From contig UCGV01000009.1 of the NCBI GenBank assembly GCA_900471925.1, forward strand, positions 1 to 64,000: DNA of 64,000 nucleotides, in the 5' to 3' direction. The position numbers were made by a program, and so were the translations under genes. This stretch comes from Hyphomicrobiales bacterium (lineage in GTDB: Bacteria; Pseudomonadota; Alphaproteobacteria; Rhizobiales; Rhizobiaceae). The notes beneath the pieces were generated by a model. The model saw only the letters and a program-made list of their open reading frames with translations. It was not told where the DNA came from and searched no databases. Positions 1 to 8,446 of the stretch are shown here, piece by piece. Numbering within the stretch: the first letter of the stretch is position 1; every line of letters starts with the position of its first letter.

Positions 1-446
1 TCGGAATATTCGAAGGCTTTGGTGAAGAGCGCCTTCAACGGCTTTGCCGCCTCATCGCTGCGCATGTTCAGAACCGCAGTCGGCGGCAAGAGCTTGCGAC
101 CGCCGAGATGGTCATAGAGAAACAGGCCAAGCCGGATCATCCAGGCCGGCCTAATCCCGCCCTTGTGGTAGGGAAGGACAAAGCGCAGCGGCCAGATGAT
201 ATGCGGGGCCATGGCCCAGAGGATCTCGCGCTCCATCAGGGATTCGCGCACCAGGCGAAACTCGTAATGTTCGAGATAGCGAAGACCGCCATGGATGAGC
301 TTGGTGGCACCAGACGAGGTGCCGGAGGCGAAATCGTTCATCTCGGCAAGCGCGACCGTATAGCCACGCCCAACCGCATCGCGCGCTATCCCGCAGCCGT
401 TGATCCCGCCGCCAATGACGAAAATATCGTTGATACGATCGCTCAC
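1..446 (-). CDS. glpD: Aerobic glycerol-3-phosphate dehydrogenase, 5' part (truncated by window edge)
   Basis: Membrane-associated FAD enzyme that oxidises sn-glycerol 3-phosphate to dihydroxyacetone phosphate and passes electrons to quinone. The first 148 codons are visible. They start at a GTG (446-444) with GGAG seven bases upstream and read VSDRINDIFVIGGGINGCG, an N-terminal FAD-binding GxGxxG motif. This is followed by SGTSSGATKLIHGGLRYLE, the typical GlpD/DAO-family signature. The C-terminal two thirds lie outside the window. No other glp gene is visible, so operon partners are unknown. Family assignment is secure; only the partner genes and full length cannot be judged. Confidence 0.9.
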   Translation of the reverse strand, partial: MSDRINDIFVIGGGINGCGIARDAVGRGYTVALAEMNDFASGTSSGATKLIHGGLRYLEHYEFRLVRESLMEREILWAMAPHIIWPLRFVLPYHKGGIRPAWMIRLGLFLYDHLGGRKLLPPTAVLNMRSDEAAKPLKALFTKAFEYS

Positions 447-553
447 ACCCAATCTCCAAACCGTCGCCCTGACAAGGGCATTGCGCGTTCCGGTACCGGG
501 GAGGCACCGGGCGTTCTGTATCGCTCGCCGAAGCCTCTAGCAATCGCAATTCC

Positions 554-573
554 ACCGCTGCTGCAGCAGCGGT
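554..573. promoter_or_regulatory. 20-bp perfect palindrome upstream of glpD
   Basis: ACCGCTGCTGCAGCAGCGGT is a perfect loopless palindrome in the 209-bp gap between glpD and the TIM-barrel gene. It could be an operator. About 50 bp further on, TTACGACG occurs twice at a 13-bp period (606-613, 619-626). No regulator can be assigned from sequence. Confidence 0.35.
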
Positions 574-655
574 TCATTACACTTTCAGACCGACTATCGT
601 GCACGTTACGACGGCAAATTACGACGCGATTGAGACAATGGTGTAAAGGCTGGAA

Positions 656-1414
656 TCAGAGGCCGAGCGCCTTTATGTGGTCGATGGACCGCCTGGCGAA
701 ACGCTGCCAGTCGGAGGGATTATCGTGTTCCGTGACGATATGTTCGGCCTTCGTCGCGCGAAACAGCGGCACGAGTTTCGCCCAATCGATGATGCCGTCG
801 CCGGTTGCCGCCCAGCCGTCATCCTCCAGCGTGCCCTTGGGCGCCATATCCTTCATCTGGATGGCGATGATGCGATCGGAGAATCTCTGTAATTCCGCCG
901 CCGGATCGGCACCGGCCCGGGTGATCCAGCCGCAATCGATCTCAAACCAGACGTTGTCGCCGCCACCGGCAAAGATCAGGTCGATCGGGCGTGACCCGTC
1001 GGCAAGCGGCCAGAATTCGAAATCGTGATTGTGCCAGGCGACCTTGAGGCCGTGGCTTGCAACGCGATCGGCCCCTTCTGCCAGTTTCCCGCCGAGATCC
1101 GTCCAGTAATCGGCCGTCGTGCCGCGCTCTTCCGGCGCCACATAGGGCGGGATCAGGATCGTCGCGCCGATCGTCAGTGCGATATCGATGAAGCGCTGCG
1201 GCTCTTTGACAAGCCCCGCCAGCGGCATGTGAAAGCAATGGCATTTCAAACCGGCATCATCGAGTGCCCGGCGAAACGCTTTCGCATCGGCCTCGTAGGC
1301 CGGTAGCCACGGTTCTATCGCGTCATAGCCGAAAGCTTTCAGCTCGGGAAACTGGGCAAAAAGCGGCGGGAAATTGCGTGACGAATAGAGCTGATAGGAA
1401 ATCGGATAGGTCAT
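656..1414 (-). CDS. Sugar phosphate isomerase/epimerase (TIM barrel, AP-endonuclease-2 family)
   Basis: A 252-residue protein of the xylose-isomerase-like TIM-barrel superfamily, which includes IolE, IolI and tagatose epimerases that isomerise or dehydrate sugars and inososes. Motifs seen are ISYQLYSSR at the N-terminus, KVAWHNHDFEF in the middle and IVTEHDNP near the C-terminus; their His, Glu and Asp residues are the usual divalent-metal ligands. The ATG at 1414 is chosen because AGGGAGGA lies just upstream; an in-frame ATG six codons earlier has no such site. It follows the LacI gene by 30 bp on the same strand, so it probably belongs to the same sugar locus. Substrate unknown. Confidence 0.8.
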   Translation of the reverse strand: MTYPISYQLYSSRNFPPLFAQFPELKAFGYDAIEPWLPAYEADAKAFRRALDDAGLKCHCFHMPLAGLVKEPQRFIDIALTIGATILIPPYVAPEERGTTADYWTDLGGKLAEGADRVASHGLKVAWHNHDFEFWPLADGSRPIDLIFAGGGDNVWFEIDCGWITRAGADPAAELQRFSDRIIAIQMKDMAPKGTLEDDGWAATGDGIIDWAKLVPLFRATKAEHIVTEHDNPSDWQRFARRSIDHIKALGL

Positions 1415-1444
1415 TCTTCCTCCCTGTTCCAACGGCTGCGCACG

Positions 1445-2464
1445 TCAACTGCGGCCGGTGGTGCTTTCCCGGATCACAAGGTCCGGTTCGATCTGCGTGA
1501 TCCGCGGCTCCGGCAGACCATCCTTGGCGGCGACGAGCTGCATCAACCGCTCGACGGCAAGTTCGGTGATGATGTCGACCGCGTAGTTGACGGTGGAGAT
1601 CGGTGTGGCCGCATGTTCGGCGAATTCGATATTGTCGAAGCCGATGATGGCGACGTCCTTCGGCACCTGCACGCCGTTCTTCTGACACCAGCGCAACGCG
1701 CCGATGGCGAGGGAATCATTGGCGGTGAATATGCCGGTCGGCCGATTGGCCGTATTCATCATCGCATCCATCGCCCAGTAACCCCTGATGACCGAATGTC
1801 CATGCGGATCGGCGGTCAGTTTCGGATCGAAGTCGATCCCGGCGTCGGAGAGCGCCTGCCGGTAGCCGTCGCTCTTTTCGACATTGCCGAGCGGATTGGC
1901 GCTGTCGATGATGCCGATGCGCCTGTGACCGGTATCGATCAGATGGCGTGTCGCCTTATAGGCGCCGCGCCGCTCATCGACACAGACGGCATCGATGCCG
2001 GCATCGGGATCGCCGACCAGAAGCACGATCGGATAGTTCGATTGACGGATCTTCCTGATGTGATCGAGGCGCCGGTGGCTGCGCGGATAGACCAGCATGC
2101 CGTCCACCTGGCGCGAACGGAACATTTCGAGCGCCTTGATCTCTTCCTCCGGATCATTGTTGGAGGTGGCAAACAAGGTGCCGTAGCCGCGTTCGGCAAG
2201 CGCCAGTTCGATCGCCTGGGCGGTGCGCGTCAGCGTCGGGTTGGTGATATCGGTAAGGACAAGGCCGATCGTCTTTGTTTCACGGCTGACGAGCGATTTG
2301 GCGATATGGTTCGGTAGGTAGTTGAGCGCATCGGCCGTCTTGCGGATGAGCTGGCGCGTCTCGTCGGGAATGCGTGGGCTGTCACGCAGCGCAAGCGACA
2401 CGGTGTTGACCGAAAAACCGGTCTTGTCGGCAATGTCTTTGAGGCGAACGCTCGGTCTGTTCAT
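1445..2464 (-). CDS. LacI-family transcriptional regulator of the adjacent sugar/ABC locus
   Basis: A 339-residue LacI/PurR-type regulator. The N-terminal helix-turn-helix (VRLKDIADKTGFSVNTVSLALRD, about residues 6-28) and hinge (YLPNHIAKSLVSRETKTIGLV) are followed by a periplasmic-binding-protein-like effector domain. Members of this family usually repress transport and catabolic genes until a sugar binds. It lies between the isomerase and VOC/aldo-keto reductase genes and close to the ABC importer on the other strand. The two identical operator-like repeats at 3075-3094 and 4064-4083 have a central CpG as LacI-family operators do, so they are its likely targets (inference). Effector unknown. 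Confidence 0.85.
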   Translation of the reverse strand: MNRPSVRLKDIADKTGFSVNTVSLALRDSPRIPDETRQLIRKTADALNYLPNHIAKSLVSRETKTIGLVLTDITNPTLTRTAQAIELALAERGYGTLFATSNNDPEEEIKALEMFRSRQVDGMLVYPRSHRRLDHIRKIRQSNYPIVLLVGDPDAGIDAVCVDERRGAYKATRHLIDTGHRRIGIIDSANPLGNVEKSDGYRQALSDAGIDFDPKLTADPHGHSVIRGYWAMDAMMNTANRPTGIFTANDSLAIGALRWCQKNGVQVPKDVAIIGFDNIEFAEHAATPISTVNYAVDIITELAVERLMQLVAAKDGLPEPRITQIEPDLVIRESTTGRS

Positions 2465-2520
2465 CGTCGTCAGCTGCTATATTCCAAGTTTCTTATCTTC
2501 GTCTCCATAACGCCCGACCG

Positions 2521-2561
2521 AAGAAAACGAAAGGCAGCCGAATGGTGTATTCCGGCTGCCT
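2521..2561 (-). terminator. Rho-independent terminator of the VOC gene
   Basis: The stem AGGCAGCCGAAT / ATTCCGGCTGCCT (one bulged C, five-base loop, 2532-2561) is followed on the minus strand by TTTCGTTTTCTT (2531-2521). It lies directly after the stop codon of the minus-strand VOC gene. Confidence 0.8.
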
Positions 2562-2568
2562 CATTCGA

Positions 2569-3009
2569 TCATTTTCCTTCCGCGTGCAACCGCTTGATAC
2601 CCTGATATTGCAGGCAATCCGGATGCATTTCCATCAGCTCGATGCGGTTGCCATCGGGATCTTCGATCCAGGCCTGACGGTTGCCGTCGAGCCCTGCCTT
2701 GATCTCGGCCGTCAGCTTGATGCCGGCCGCCTGGATGCGTGCCGCCGTGGCATCGAGATCATCGATCGTAAAGCACATGTGGTTGACGCCATTGGCGTTC
2801 CAGCCCGGTGCGCGATCGTTTTCGGCGCCGGGGAAAATTTCCAGATAGTGCTCATCGGTGATGCGCAGATAGACGAGCCAGGTCGAGCCGTCGTCGTTTT
2901 TCAGTCGCAACATTTCCGGAAAGCCCAGGCGCTCGCGGTAGAAATCGAGCGACGCATCGAGATCCTTCACCTTGATCGCGACATGGCCGTAGCCGGTAAT
3001 TCCAAGCAT
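2569..3009 (-). CDS. VOC-family protein (glyoxalase/lactoylglutathione lyase-like)
   Basis: A 146-residue single-chain vicinal-oxygen-chelate fold protein. It starts MLGITGYGHVAIKVKDLDASLDFYRERLGF, with GHVAIKV supplying the first metal-binding His. NHMCFTIDDLDA supplies the second half, and the C-terminus ends with the family hallmark WIEDPDGNRIELMEM (metal-binding Glu). The ATG at 3009 is preferred to an upstream in-frame ATG because GAGGAGGA precedes it. The function within the sugar locus (isomerase, epimerase or dioxygenase) cannot be told from sequence. A terminator follows directly and an operator-like repeat lies 66 bp upstream. Confidence 0.8.
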   Translation of the reverse strand: MLGITGYGHVAIKVKDLDASLDFYRERLGFPEMLRLKNDDGSTWLVYLRITDEHYLEIFPGAENDRAPGWNANGVNHMCFTIDDLDATAARIQAAGIKLTAEIKAGLDGNRQAWIEDPDGNRIELMEMHPDCLQYQGIKRLHAEGK

Positions 3010-3074
3010 GCTTCCTCCTCTCGGCGGCTCCAAAGGCGCCGCCGTCCAAACAATCCATCCCGGCAAGCCGGTTT

Positions 3075-3094
3075 TAGTTTAACGATAATACAAG
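3075..3094. promoter_or_regulatory. Operator-like repeat, copy 1 (LacI type)
   Basis: TAGTTTAACGATAATACAAG, identical over 20 bp to 4064-4083. The core TTAACGATAA is an imperfect palindrome (8 of 10 positions) around a central CpG, as in LacI-family operators. It lies upstream of the minus-strand VOC gene. A 13-bp palindrome, TTGATCTGATCAA, is adjacent at 3102-3114. Confidence 0.65.
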
Positions 3095-3140
3095 CTCACA
3101 ATTGATCTGATCAAATGGAATTGTCAACTGCCGGAAACGC

Positions 3141-3968
3141 CTAGTCCCATTTCGGTCCCCAGTCCGGATCGACGACCCGGTGGTTGCGGTCGATGGTCTC
3201 GATGCGGGCGACCTCGTCAGGCGTAAGCATGATCGAGCTTGCCTTGAAATTCGAGCGAATGCGCTCCGGCTGGCCGGATGTCGGAATGGCGGCGTAGCCC
3301 TTGGCAAGCTCGAAGGCGATTGCAATCTGCTCCGGCGTCGCACCGTATTTTTCGCCGATCGAGAGCAGAACCGGTTCGTTCGAAAGCATGCCGCGGGCGA
3401 TCGGCAGATAGCAGGTGACGAGAATTTCCTTTTCCTGGCAATAGTTTGCGAGCTTTTTATTCTGCAGGATCGGGTTCAATTCGAACTGATTGTTGACGAT
3501 CTTTCCCTTTCCGAGCAGCGCCTCGGTTTCTTCCAGAAGGGCGATCGTGAAGTTCGAAACGCCGATCAGCCTTGTCAGTCCGCGGACCTGTGCCTCGGCG
3601 ATCTGGGTGAGGTAGACCTCAAGCGGGATGCGGCCGTTGGGGGCCGGCCAGTGGATCAGCGTCAGGTCCACCTGGTCGACTTTTAGCGCCTCCAGGCTTT
3701 TTTCCAGCGAGGGAATGAGAGCGTCCGGGCCGAAATTATCGGTCGAAATCTTCGTCGTCAGGAAGATATCGTCCCGCTTCAGACCGGACCGGCGCAATGC
3801 CTCGCCGACCTCGAATTCGGTGTCGTAGGTTTGCGCGGTGTCGAGGTGCCGGTAGCCGGTTTCGAGTGCGCAGAGGATCGCATCGATGCCCTCCTTGCCA
3901 TTGCGCCCATAGGTGCCAAATCCCGTCGGCGGAATAACATCATGTTTTTCCAAGAGTATTTCCTCCAT
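3141..3968 (-). CDS. Aldo/keto reductase
   Basis: A cytoplasmic NADPH-dependent (beta/alpha)8 oxidoreductase of the AKR superfamily, about 275 residues. It shows GYRHLDTAQTYDTEFEVGEAL (catalytic Asp and Tyr), LTTKIS (catalytic Lys), LIHWPAP (His) and, near the C-terminus, AIPTSGQPERIRSNF, which contacts the 2'-phosphate of NADPH. The start is ambiguous: ATG at 3968 or ATG five codons upstream at 3983, neither with a strong ribosome binding site. It is divergent from the ABC transporter and in line with the VOC gene. It probably reduces or oxidises a sugar-derived carbonyl; the substrate is not determinable. Confidence 0.85.
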   Translation of the reverse strand: MEEILLEKHDVIPPTGFGTYGRNGKEGIDAILCALETGYRHLDTAQTYDTEFEVGEALRRSGLKRDDIFLTTKISTDNFGPDALIPSLEKSLEALKVDQVDLTLIHWPAPNGRIPLEVYLTQIAEAQVRGLTRLIGVSNFTIALLEETEALLGKGKIVNNQFELNPILQNKKLANYCQEKEILVTCYLPIARGMLSNEPVLLSIGEKYGATPEQIAIAFELAKGYAAIPTSGQPERIRSNFKASSIMLTPDEVARIETIDRNHRVVDPDWGPKWD

Positions 3969-4063
3969 GTCGCCCTGCTCCATCAGGCGGTTTTCAAGCT
4001 TTGCAACAGCTCAAGGTCGTGTCCAGCGAAAAACGCCTGTTGACCACGAATGATTTTTGATCA

Positions 4064-4083
4064 TAGTTTAACGATAATACAAG
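4064..4083. promoter_or_regulatory. Operator-like repeat, copy 2, in the AKR/ABC divergent promoter region
   Basis: Exact second copy of the 20-bp repeat at 3075-3094. A possible -35 TTGACC (4040-4045) sits 18 bp before TAGTTT, so the repeat would cover the -10 of the plus-strand ABC operon: a repressor geometry. TTGATCA abuts it at 4057-4063. Confidence 0.65.
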
Positions 4084-4147
4084 TCTGAAATCGGGTTCCG
4101 AGTTCAGACGACGACCGGTGTGGGAGTACCGGTCTTGGGAGGAAGTG

Positions 4148-5044
4148 ATGCAGTTACGCTGGAGCCGAATGGCGCCTCAGCTGGCTCTCGCGCCGGCTGT
4201 CGCCGTCACCCTTGTCGCATTCGTCGGTGCCATAGGCTGGACGGTCTGGCTGTCGTTGACGCGAAGCCGGCGCCTACCGGAATATGAAATCGACTGGAGC
4301 GATTGGACGCGGCAATACGAACGCCTGTTCAACGATGCCGGCTGGGCGATTTCGCTGCAGAACCTCGTCATTCTCGGGGTCGGCAGCGCGCTTGCCATCG
4401 TTTTCGGCTTCATCCTCGCCGCGATGATCGACCGGGAATGGCGCGGCGAAAGCTTCTTCCGCACTGTCTTCCTCTATCCGCTTGCCGTGTCGCTGATCGT
4501 TACGGGGGCGGCCTGGCGCTGGATCTTCAATCCGCAGCTTGGCCTTGAGAATTTCCTGCACGGGCTGGGCTTCACCTCGGTCAGCTTCAACTGGCTGGCG
4601 AGCCCCGATACCGCCATGTATGCCATCATCCTCGCCACGATCTGGCAGAGTTCCGGCTTCTACATGGCCCTGATGCTGTCGGGCCTGAAATCGATCAATA
4701 CCGAAATCTGGAGTGCAGCCCGCCTCGATGGCGTCAGCGTCTGGCGGCTCTATCTCGAAATCATCATTCCGATGATGAAGTTCACCTTTGTCACCTGCGC
4801 CATCCTGCTCTCGCTCGGTGTCATCAAGGCCTATGACGTGATCGTCGCCATGACCAATGGCGGGCCTGGCAATTCAACCTGGGTGCCGGCCTATTTCACC
4901 ATCAACGCGCTCTCGGCCAAGAGCAATATCGGCTACGCCTCGGCCGCAGCCATCACCATGCTCGTCATCACCGCGGCAATCTTCCTGCCTCTGGTTCTGA
5001 TCACCGCCTGGCAGCAGCGCCGGGCCAATGGAGGCGCGCGATGA
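4148..5044 (+). CDS. ABC sugar transporter permease, MalF/UgpA type
   Basis: Inner-membrane permease (298 residues) of a CUT1-type carbohydrate importer. Hydrophobic spans are predicted around the N-terminal LALAPAVAVTLVAFVGAIGWTVW and five more. The EAA loop region reads IWSAARLDGVSVWRLYLEIIIPMM, which contacts the ATPase. The ATG at 4148 carries GGAGGAAGTG directly upstream; an earlier in-frame ATG at 4118 does not. It is the first gene of a permease-permease-ATPase-binding protein-VOC operon; its stop overlaps the next start by four bases. Likely controlled by the LacI protein through the repeat 65 bp upstream. Confidence 0.9.
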   Translation: MQLRWSRMAPQLALAPAVAVTLVAFVGAIGWTVWLSLTRSRRLPEYEIDWSDWTRQYERLFNDAGWAISLQNLVILGVGSALAIVFGFILAAMIDREWRGESFFRTVFLYPLAVSLIVTGAAWRWIFNPQLGLENFLHGLGFTSVSFNWLASPDTAMYAIILATIWQSSGFYMALMLSGLKSINTEIWSAARLDGVSVWRLYLEIIIPMMKFTFVTCAILLSLGVIKAYDVIVAMTNGGPGNSTWVPAYFTINALSAKSNIGYASAAAITMLVITAAIFLPLVLITAWQQRRANGGAR

Positions 5045-5979
5045 ACATGGCAACGCAGGCCGCTACCCTTGAAGATGCGGTCAATGCCGCGCCGCGTCCG
5101 GCCGGCCCGTTCTTTCCGCGCAAGAAGAAGCGCATTCCCGGCCGCTCCATCGCCATTCTCGTGTTTCTGACGATCTGCGCGCTGTTCTTCTGCGTGCCGC
5201 TCTATGTCGTCGTCGTCACCTCGTTCAAGACGATGGACCAGATCCGCGAGGGCGCTATCTTCTCGCTGCCGCATGTCTGGACGCTGGAGGCCTGGGACCA
5301 TGCCTGGAACAAGGCTTGTTCGGGCATCAATTGCAACGGGCTGAAGGTCGGCTTCTGGAACTCGGTGCTGATCCTTTTTCCTTCGCTTGTCTTCTCGATC
5401 GCGCTGTCGATCGTGACCGGCTATGCGCTGGCACTCTGGAACGTGCGCTGGGCCAACGCCTTTCTGTTTTTGCTCTTCATCTGCGCCTTCGTGCCCTTCC
5501 AGGTGATCATGTATCCGCTGATCCGCATCACCGCGACCATCGGCATCTACGGTACGCTCTGGGGCATCGCTGCCGTTCATGCCGTGCTTGCCATGCCGGT
5601 GCTGACGCTGATCTTCCGCAACTATTACAAGGATATTCCCCAGGAGATCATGCGGGCCGCGATTATCGATTCCGGCTCCTTCTGGCGGATCTTCTTCGAA
5701 ATCATCCTGCCGATGTCCGGCAATATCCTGATCGTCGTGCTCATCCTGCAGATCACCTCGATCTGGAACGACTACCTGATCGGCGTCACCTTCGGTGGTC
5801 TCGGCACGCAGCCGATGACGGTCATTCTCGCCAACCTCATCACGGTCTCGACCGGTGTCGTTGCCTATAACGACAACATGGCGGCAGCCCTGCTCACCGC
5901 CATTCCGCCCCTCGTCATCTATTTCTTCGTCGGCAAATTCTTCGTTCAGGGAATTACCGCCGGCGCGATCAAGGGTTGA
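5041..5979 (+). CDS. ABC sugar transporter permease, MalG/UgpE type
   Basis: Second permease (312 residues) of the same importer. A charged N-terminus (FFPRKKKRIPGR) precedes the first membrane span, and about six spans are predicted. The EAA motif region is EIMRAAIIDSGSFWRIFFEIILPM. The C-terminus GKFFVQGITAGAIKG is the classical MalG-type ending. The start ATG overlaps the TGA of the first permease (ATGA), implying translational coupling. Residues about 98-115 (CSGINCNGLKVGFWNS) form the usual MalG periplasmic entry segment with two Cys. Confidence 0.92.
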   Translation: MNMATQAATLEDAVNAAPRPAGPFFPRKKKRIPGRSIAILVFLTICALFFCVPLYVVVVTSFKTMDQIREGAIFSLPHVWTLEAWDHAWNKACSGINCNGLKVGFWNSVLILFPSLVFSIALSIVTGYALALWNVRWANAFLFLLFICAFVPFQVIMYPLIRITATIGIYGTLWGIAAVHAVLAMPVLTLIFRNYYKDIPQEIMRAAIIDSGSFWRIFFEIILPMSGNILIVVLILQITSIWNDYLIGVTFGGLGTQPMTVILANLITVSTGVVAYNDNMAAALLTAIPPLVIYFFVGKFFVQGITAGAIKG

Positions 5980-5982
5980 TCC

Positions 5983-7083
5983 ATGCCGCGTGTTTCATTC
6001 GAACATATCGTCAAGTCCTTCGGCGCCGTGACGATCCTGAACGACCTCAATCTTGCGGTCGATGACGGCGATTTCCTGGTGCTGCTCGGACCATCCGGCT
6101 GCGGCAAGACCACGCTTCTGAACCTGCTGGCCGGGCTTCTGGAGGTCAGCGACGGCCGCATCATGATCGGCGAGCGGGACGTGACCGACCTTGATCCCAG
6201 GGATCGCGGCCTTGCCATGGTCTTCCAGTCTTATGCGCTCTATCCGACCAAGACCGTCTACGGGAACCTGAAATTCGGGCTCGCCGCAAGCAAGCTCGAC
6301 CGGGCGGAGATCGAGCGCCGTATCTCTGTTGCGGCAAAGCTCCTGCAGATCGAGCCGCTGCTCAACCGCAAGCCCGGCCAGCTATCGGGTGGCCAGCGCC
6401 AGCGCGTGGCGATCGGGCGTGCGCTGGTCAAACAGGCCGGCGTCGTGCTTTTCGATGAGCCCCTGTCGAATCTCGATGCCAAGCTGCGCACCGAAATGAG
6501 GCTCGAGATCAAGAAACTGCACGACACGCTGAAGTCGACGATCGTCTATGTCACGCATGACCAGATCGAGGCGATGACGATGGCGACGAGGATTGCCGTC
6601 ATGAATGGCGGCGTGATCCAGCAGTTCGGCACGCCAGATGAAATCTATGGCCGACCTGCCAATCTCTTCGTCGCCGGCTTCATCGGCGCACCGGCCATGA
6701 ACCTGCGCACGGCGCGGCTGACGGTGAACGGCAGCGGCGTCAAGGCCACCTTCGATACCGGCGATGCCATCGATCTCGGCGATTATGCCTTTTCGAAAAC
6801 ACCGGAAAGCGGTGCTGAGGTTGTTGTCGGCCTCAGACCCGAACATTTCGTCGTCGCCGACCAGCCGCTCTCAAATGCAGCAGCAAGCTTCGCATTGCCG
6901 CTCCGCCAGGCCGAGCGCACCGGCTCGGACGCGACCGCCTATCTCGGCTTCGGCGAGCAACTGCTGGCGCTTCGTGTCGATCCGGACCGCGCCGCAGGTT
7001 TTGCCGCGGGACAGACGGTGCGGGCGGAGTTTCCACGCGGCAAGGCCAATGTCTTTAACGCCCAGACCGGGCAGCGGATGTGA
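5983..7083 (+). CDS. ABC transporter ATP-binding protein (MalK/UgpC type)
   Basis: A 366-residue CUT1-family ATPase that energises the sugar importer at the cytoplasmic face. Walker A GPSGCGKTT, Q-loop VFQSYALYP, signature LSGGQRQRVAIGRAL, Walker B VVLFDEP and switch His in YVTHDQ are all present, followed by a TOBE-like C-terminal domain (VVVGLRPEHF). The residues after the Q-loop read YPTKTV instead of the common YPHMTV. It starts three bases after the second permease and overlaps the following frame slightly. It may be shared with other CUT1 importers, as MalK-type ATPases often are. Confidence 0.93.
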   Translation: MPRVSFEHIVKSFGAVTILNDLNLAVDDGDFLVLLGPSGCGKTTLLNLLAGLLEVSDGRIMIGERDVTDLDPRDRGLAMVFQSYALYPTKTVYGNLKFGLAASKLDRAEIERRISVAAKLLQIEPLLNRKPGQLSGGQRQRVAIGRALVKQAGVVLFDEPLSNLDAKLRTEMRLEIKKLHDTLKSTIVYVTHDQIEAMTMATRIAVMNGGVIQQFGTPDEIYGRPANLFVAGFIGAPAMNLRTARLTVNGSGVKATFDTGDAIDLGDYAFSKTPESGAEVVVGLRPEHFVVADQPLSNAAASFALPLRQAERTGSDATAYLGFGEQLLALRVDPDRAAGFAAGQTVRAEFPRGKANVFNAQTGQRM

Positions 7084-7109
7084 ATGAAGAACCAATGGGA
7101 GGAATGGAA

Positions 7110-8369
7110 ATGATGAACAGGATAATTGCCGGCATCACTGCCGCGCTGCTTGCGGGCGCCGCCCCCTTTGCGGTGGCCGGATCTGCCAACGCAACCGAGC
7201 TGGTGATCTACCACACCTGGTCCGCACCGCCGGAAGTAGCCGCACTCAACGTGCTCAAGAAGAACCTGGAAGCGAAGGGCCATACCTGGACCGATATCGC
7301 CATCCCCCATGATACCGGCTCCAACGTCAACCTGATGAACCTCGTTGCCGGTGGCAATCCGCCGAACCTCTTCATGGAGTCCAATCCCGGCGTCTATCGC
7401 GACCTCACCAAGCAGGGCTTCGGCCGGCCGCTGACGGATTTCTTCAAGGACCACGGCTATCCGGACAAATATCCTGATGCGGTCGCCCATTCGATGGTCG
7501 TCGACAACCAGGTCATGAAAGTGCCGACGGCACTGCATATTGACGGCATGGTCTATTACAATATGGACGTCGCCAAGAAGCTTGGCGTCGATCCGGCCAC
7601 CTGGACGTCGCTTGATGCCATGTTTGCCGACTTCGACAAGATCAAGGCGGCGGGCGTCATCCCGCTCGCGGTCGGTGGTCAGCAATGGCAGGTCGGCTAT
7701 CTCACCCATGCACTGGCGGCAACGATCGGTGGGCAGGATTTCTTCAACAGGATTTATGGCGAAAAGCCCGATCCGGCCGTCTTCGATACGCCGGAATTCA
7801 AGCAGGTCTTCGAATATCTGCGCAAGTTCCAGCAGGTGGCTGACGAAGGCTCGGCCAACCGTGAATGGAACCTGACGACCAATCTCGTCATCACCGGCAA
7901 GGCGCTGATGCAGATCCATGGCGACTGGATGAAGGGCGAGTGGCTGGCGGCCGGCAAGACCGCGGGCAAGGATTTCGGCTGTATCCAGATCCCCGGTGCC
8001 AAGGCGGTGGTGGCGAGCGTCGATAGCTGGGGCCTTCTCGGAAATCAGCCGGACGACAAGGACAAGGCCGAGCTCGACTTTGCCTCGATCGTCGTCGACC
8101 CCAATGTGCAGGCCGAATTCGCCAAGGCGAAGGGCTCGACGCCGGTGCGTCTCGATGCGCCGCAGGACAGCCTTGATGCCTGCTCCAAGGAAGTGCTCAA
8201 GATCGTCGCCGATCCGAAGCATCAGGTGCAGAACCCGCATGCCATCAGCGATGCCGACTGGGAAAATTCGATCTGGGACGTCGTCTTTAACTTCTGGAGC
8301 GATCCCAACATGAGCGTCGATGACGCGATCTCCAAGATCAAGGAAAATTACGAAACCATCCTTGGTTGA
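7110..8369 (+). CDS. Extracellular (periplasmic) sugar-binding protein
   Basis: Solute-binding protein of family 1 (419 residues), the substrate-recognition part of the importer. It has a Sec signal peptide MMNRIIAGITAALLAGAAPFAVAGSANA, with cleavage expected after ANA, and then the mature start TELVIYHTWSAPPEVAALNVL. Conserved features are GGNPPNLFME and a central hinge segment (DGMVYYNMDVAKKLG). The ATG at 7110 is chosen for the GGGAGGA about seven bases upstream. Gene order is unusual in that the binding protein follows the ATPase instead of leading the operon. The ligand is probably a mono- or oligosaccharide related to the LacI effector. Confidence 0.9.
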   Translation: MMNRIIAGITAALLAGAAPFAVAGSANATELVIYHTWSAPPEVAALNVLKKNLEAKGHTWTDIAIPHDTGSNVNLMNLVAGGNPPNLFMESNPGVYRDLTKQGFGRPLTDFFKDHGYPDKYPDAVAHSMVVDNQVMKVPTALHIDGMVYYNMDVAKKLGVDPATWTSLDAMFADFDKIKAAGVIPLAVGGQQWQVGYLTHALAATIGGQDFFNRIYGEKPDPAVFDTPEFKQVFEYLRKFQQVADEGSANREWNLTTNLVITGKALMQIHGDWMKGEWLAAGKTAGKDFGCIQIPGAKAVVASVDSWGLLGNQPDDKDKAELDFASIVVDPNVQAEFAKAKGSTPVRLDAPQDSLDACSKEVLKIVADPKHQVQNPHAISDADWENSIWDVVFNFWSDPNMSVDDAISKIKENYETILG

Positions 8370-8446
8370 TCCTTTCCTCCCGGAGGGCGGTCCGTTTCAG
8401 ATCATGCGGGCCGTCCCCTCCCCGTTGCCCCCAAATGGAGAGTTTG

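Noticed and set aside
6939..8240. Minus-strand frame of 433 codons
   Set aside because: Lies opposite the binding-protein gene, which has a signal peptide and family motifs; the antisense frame has none.
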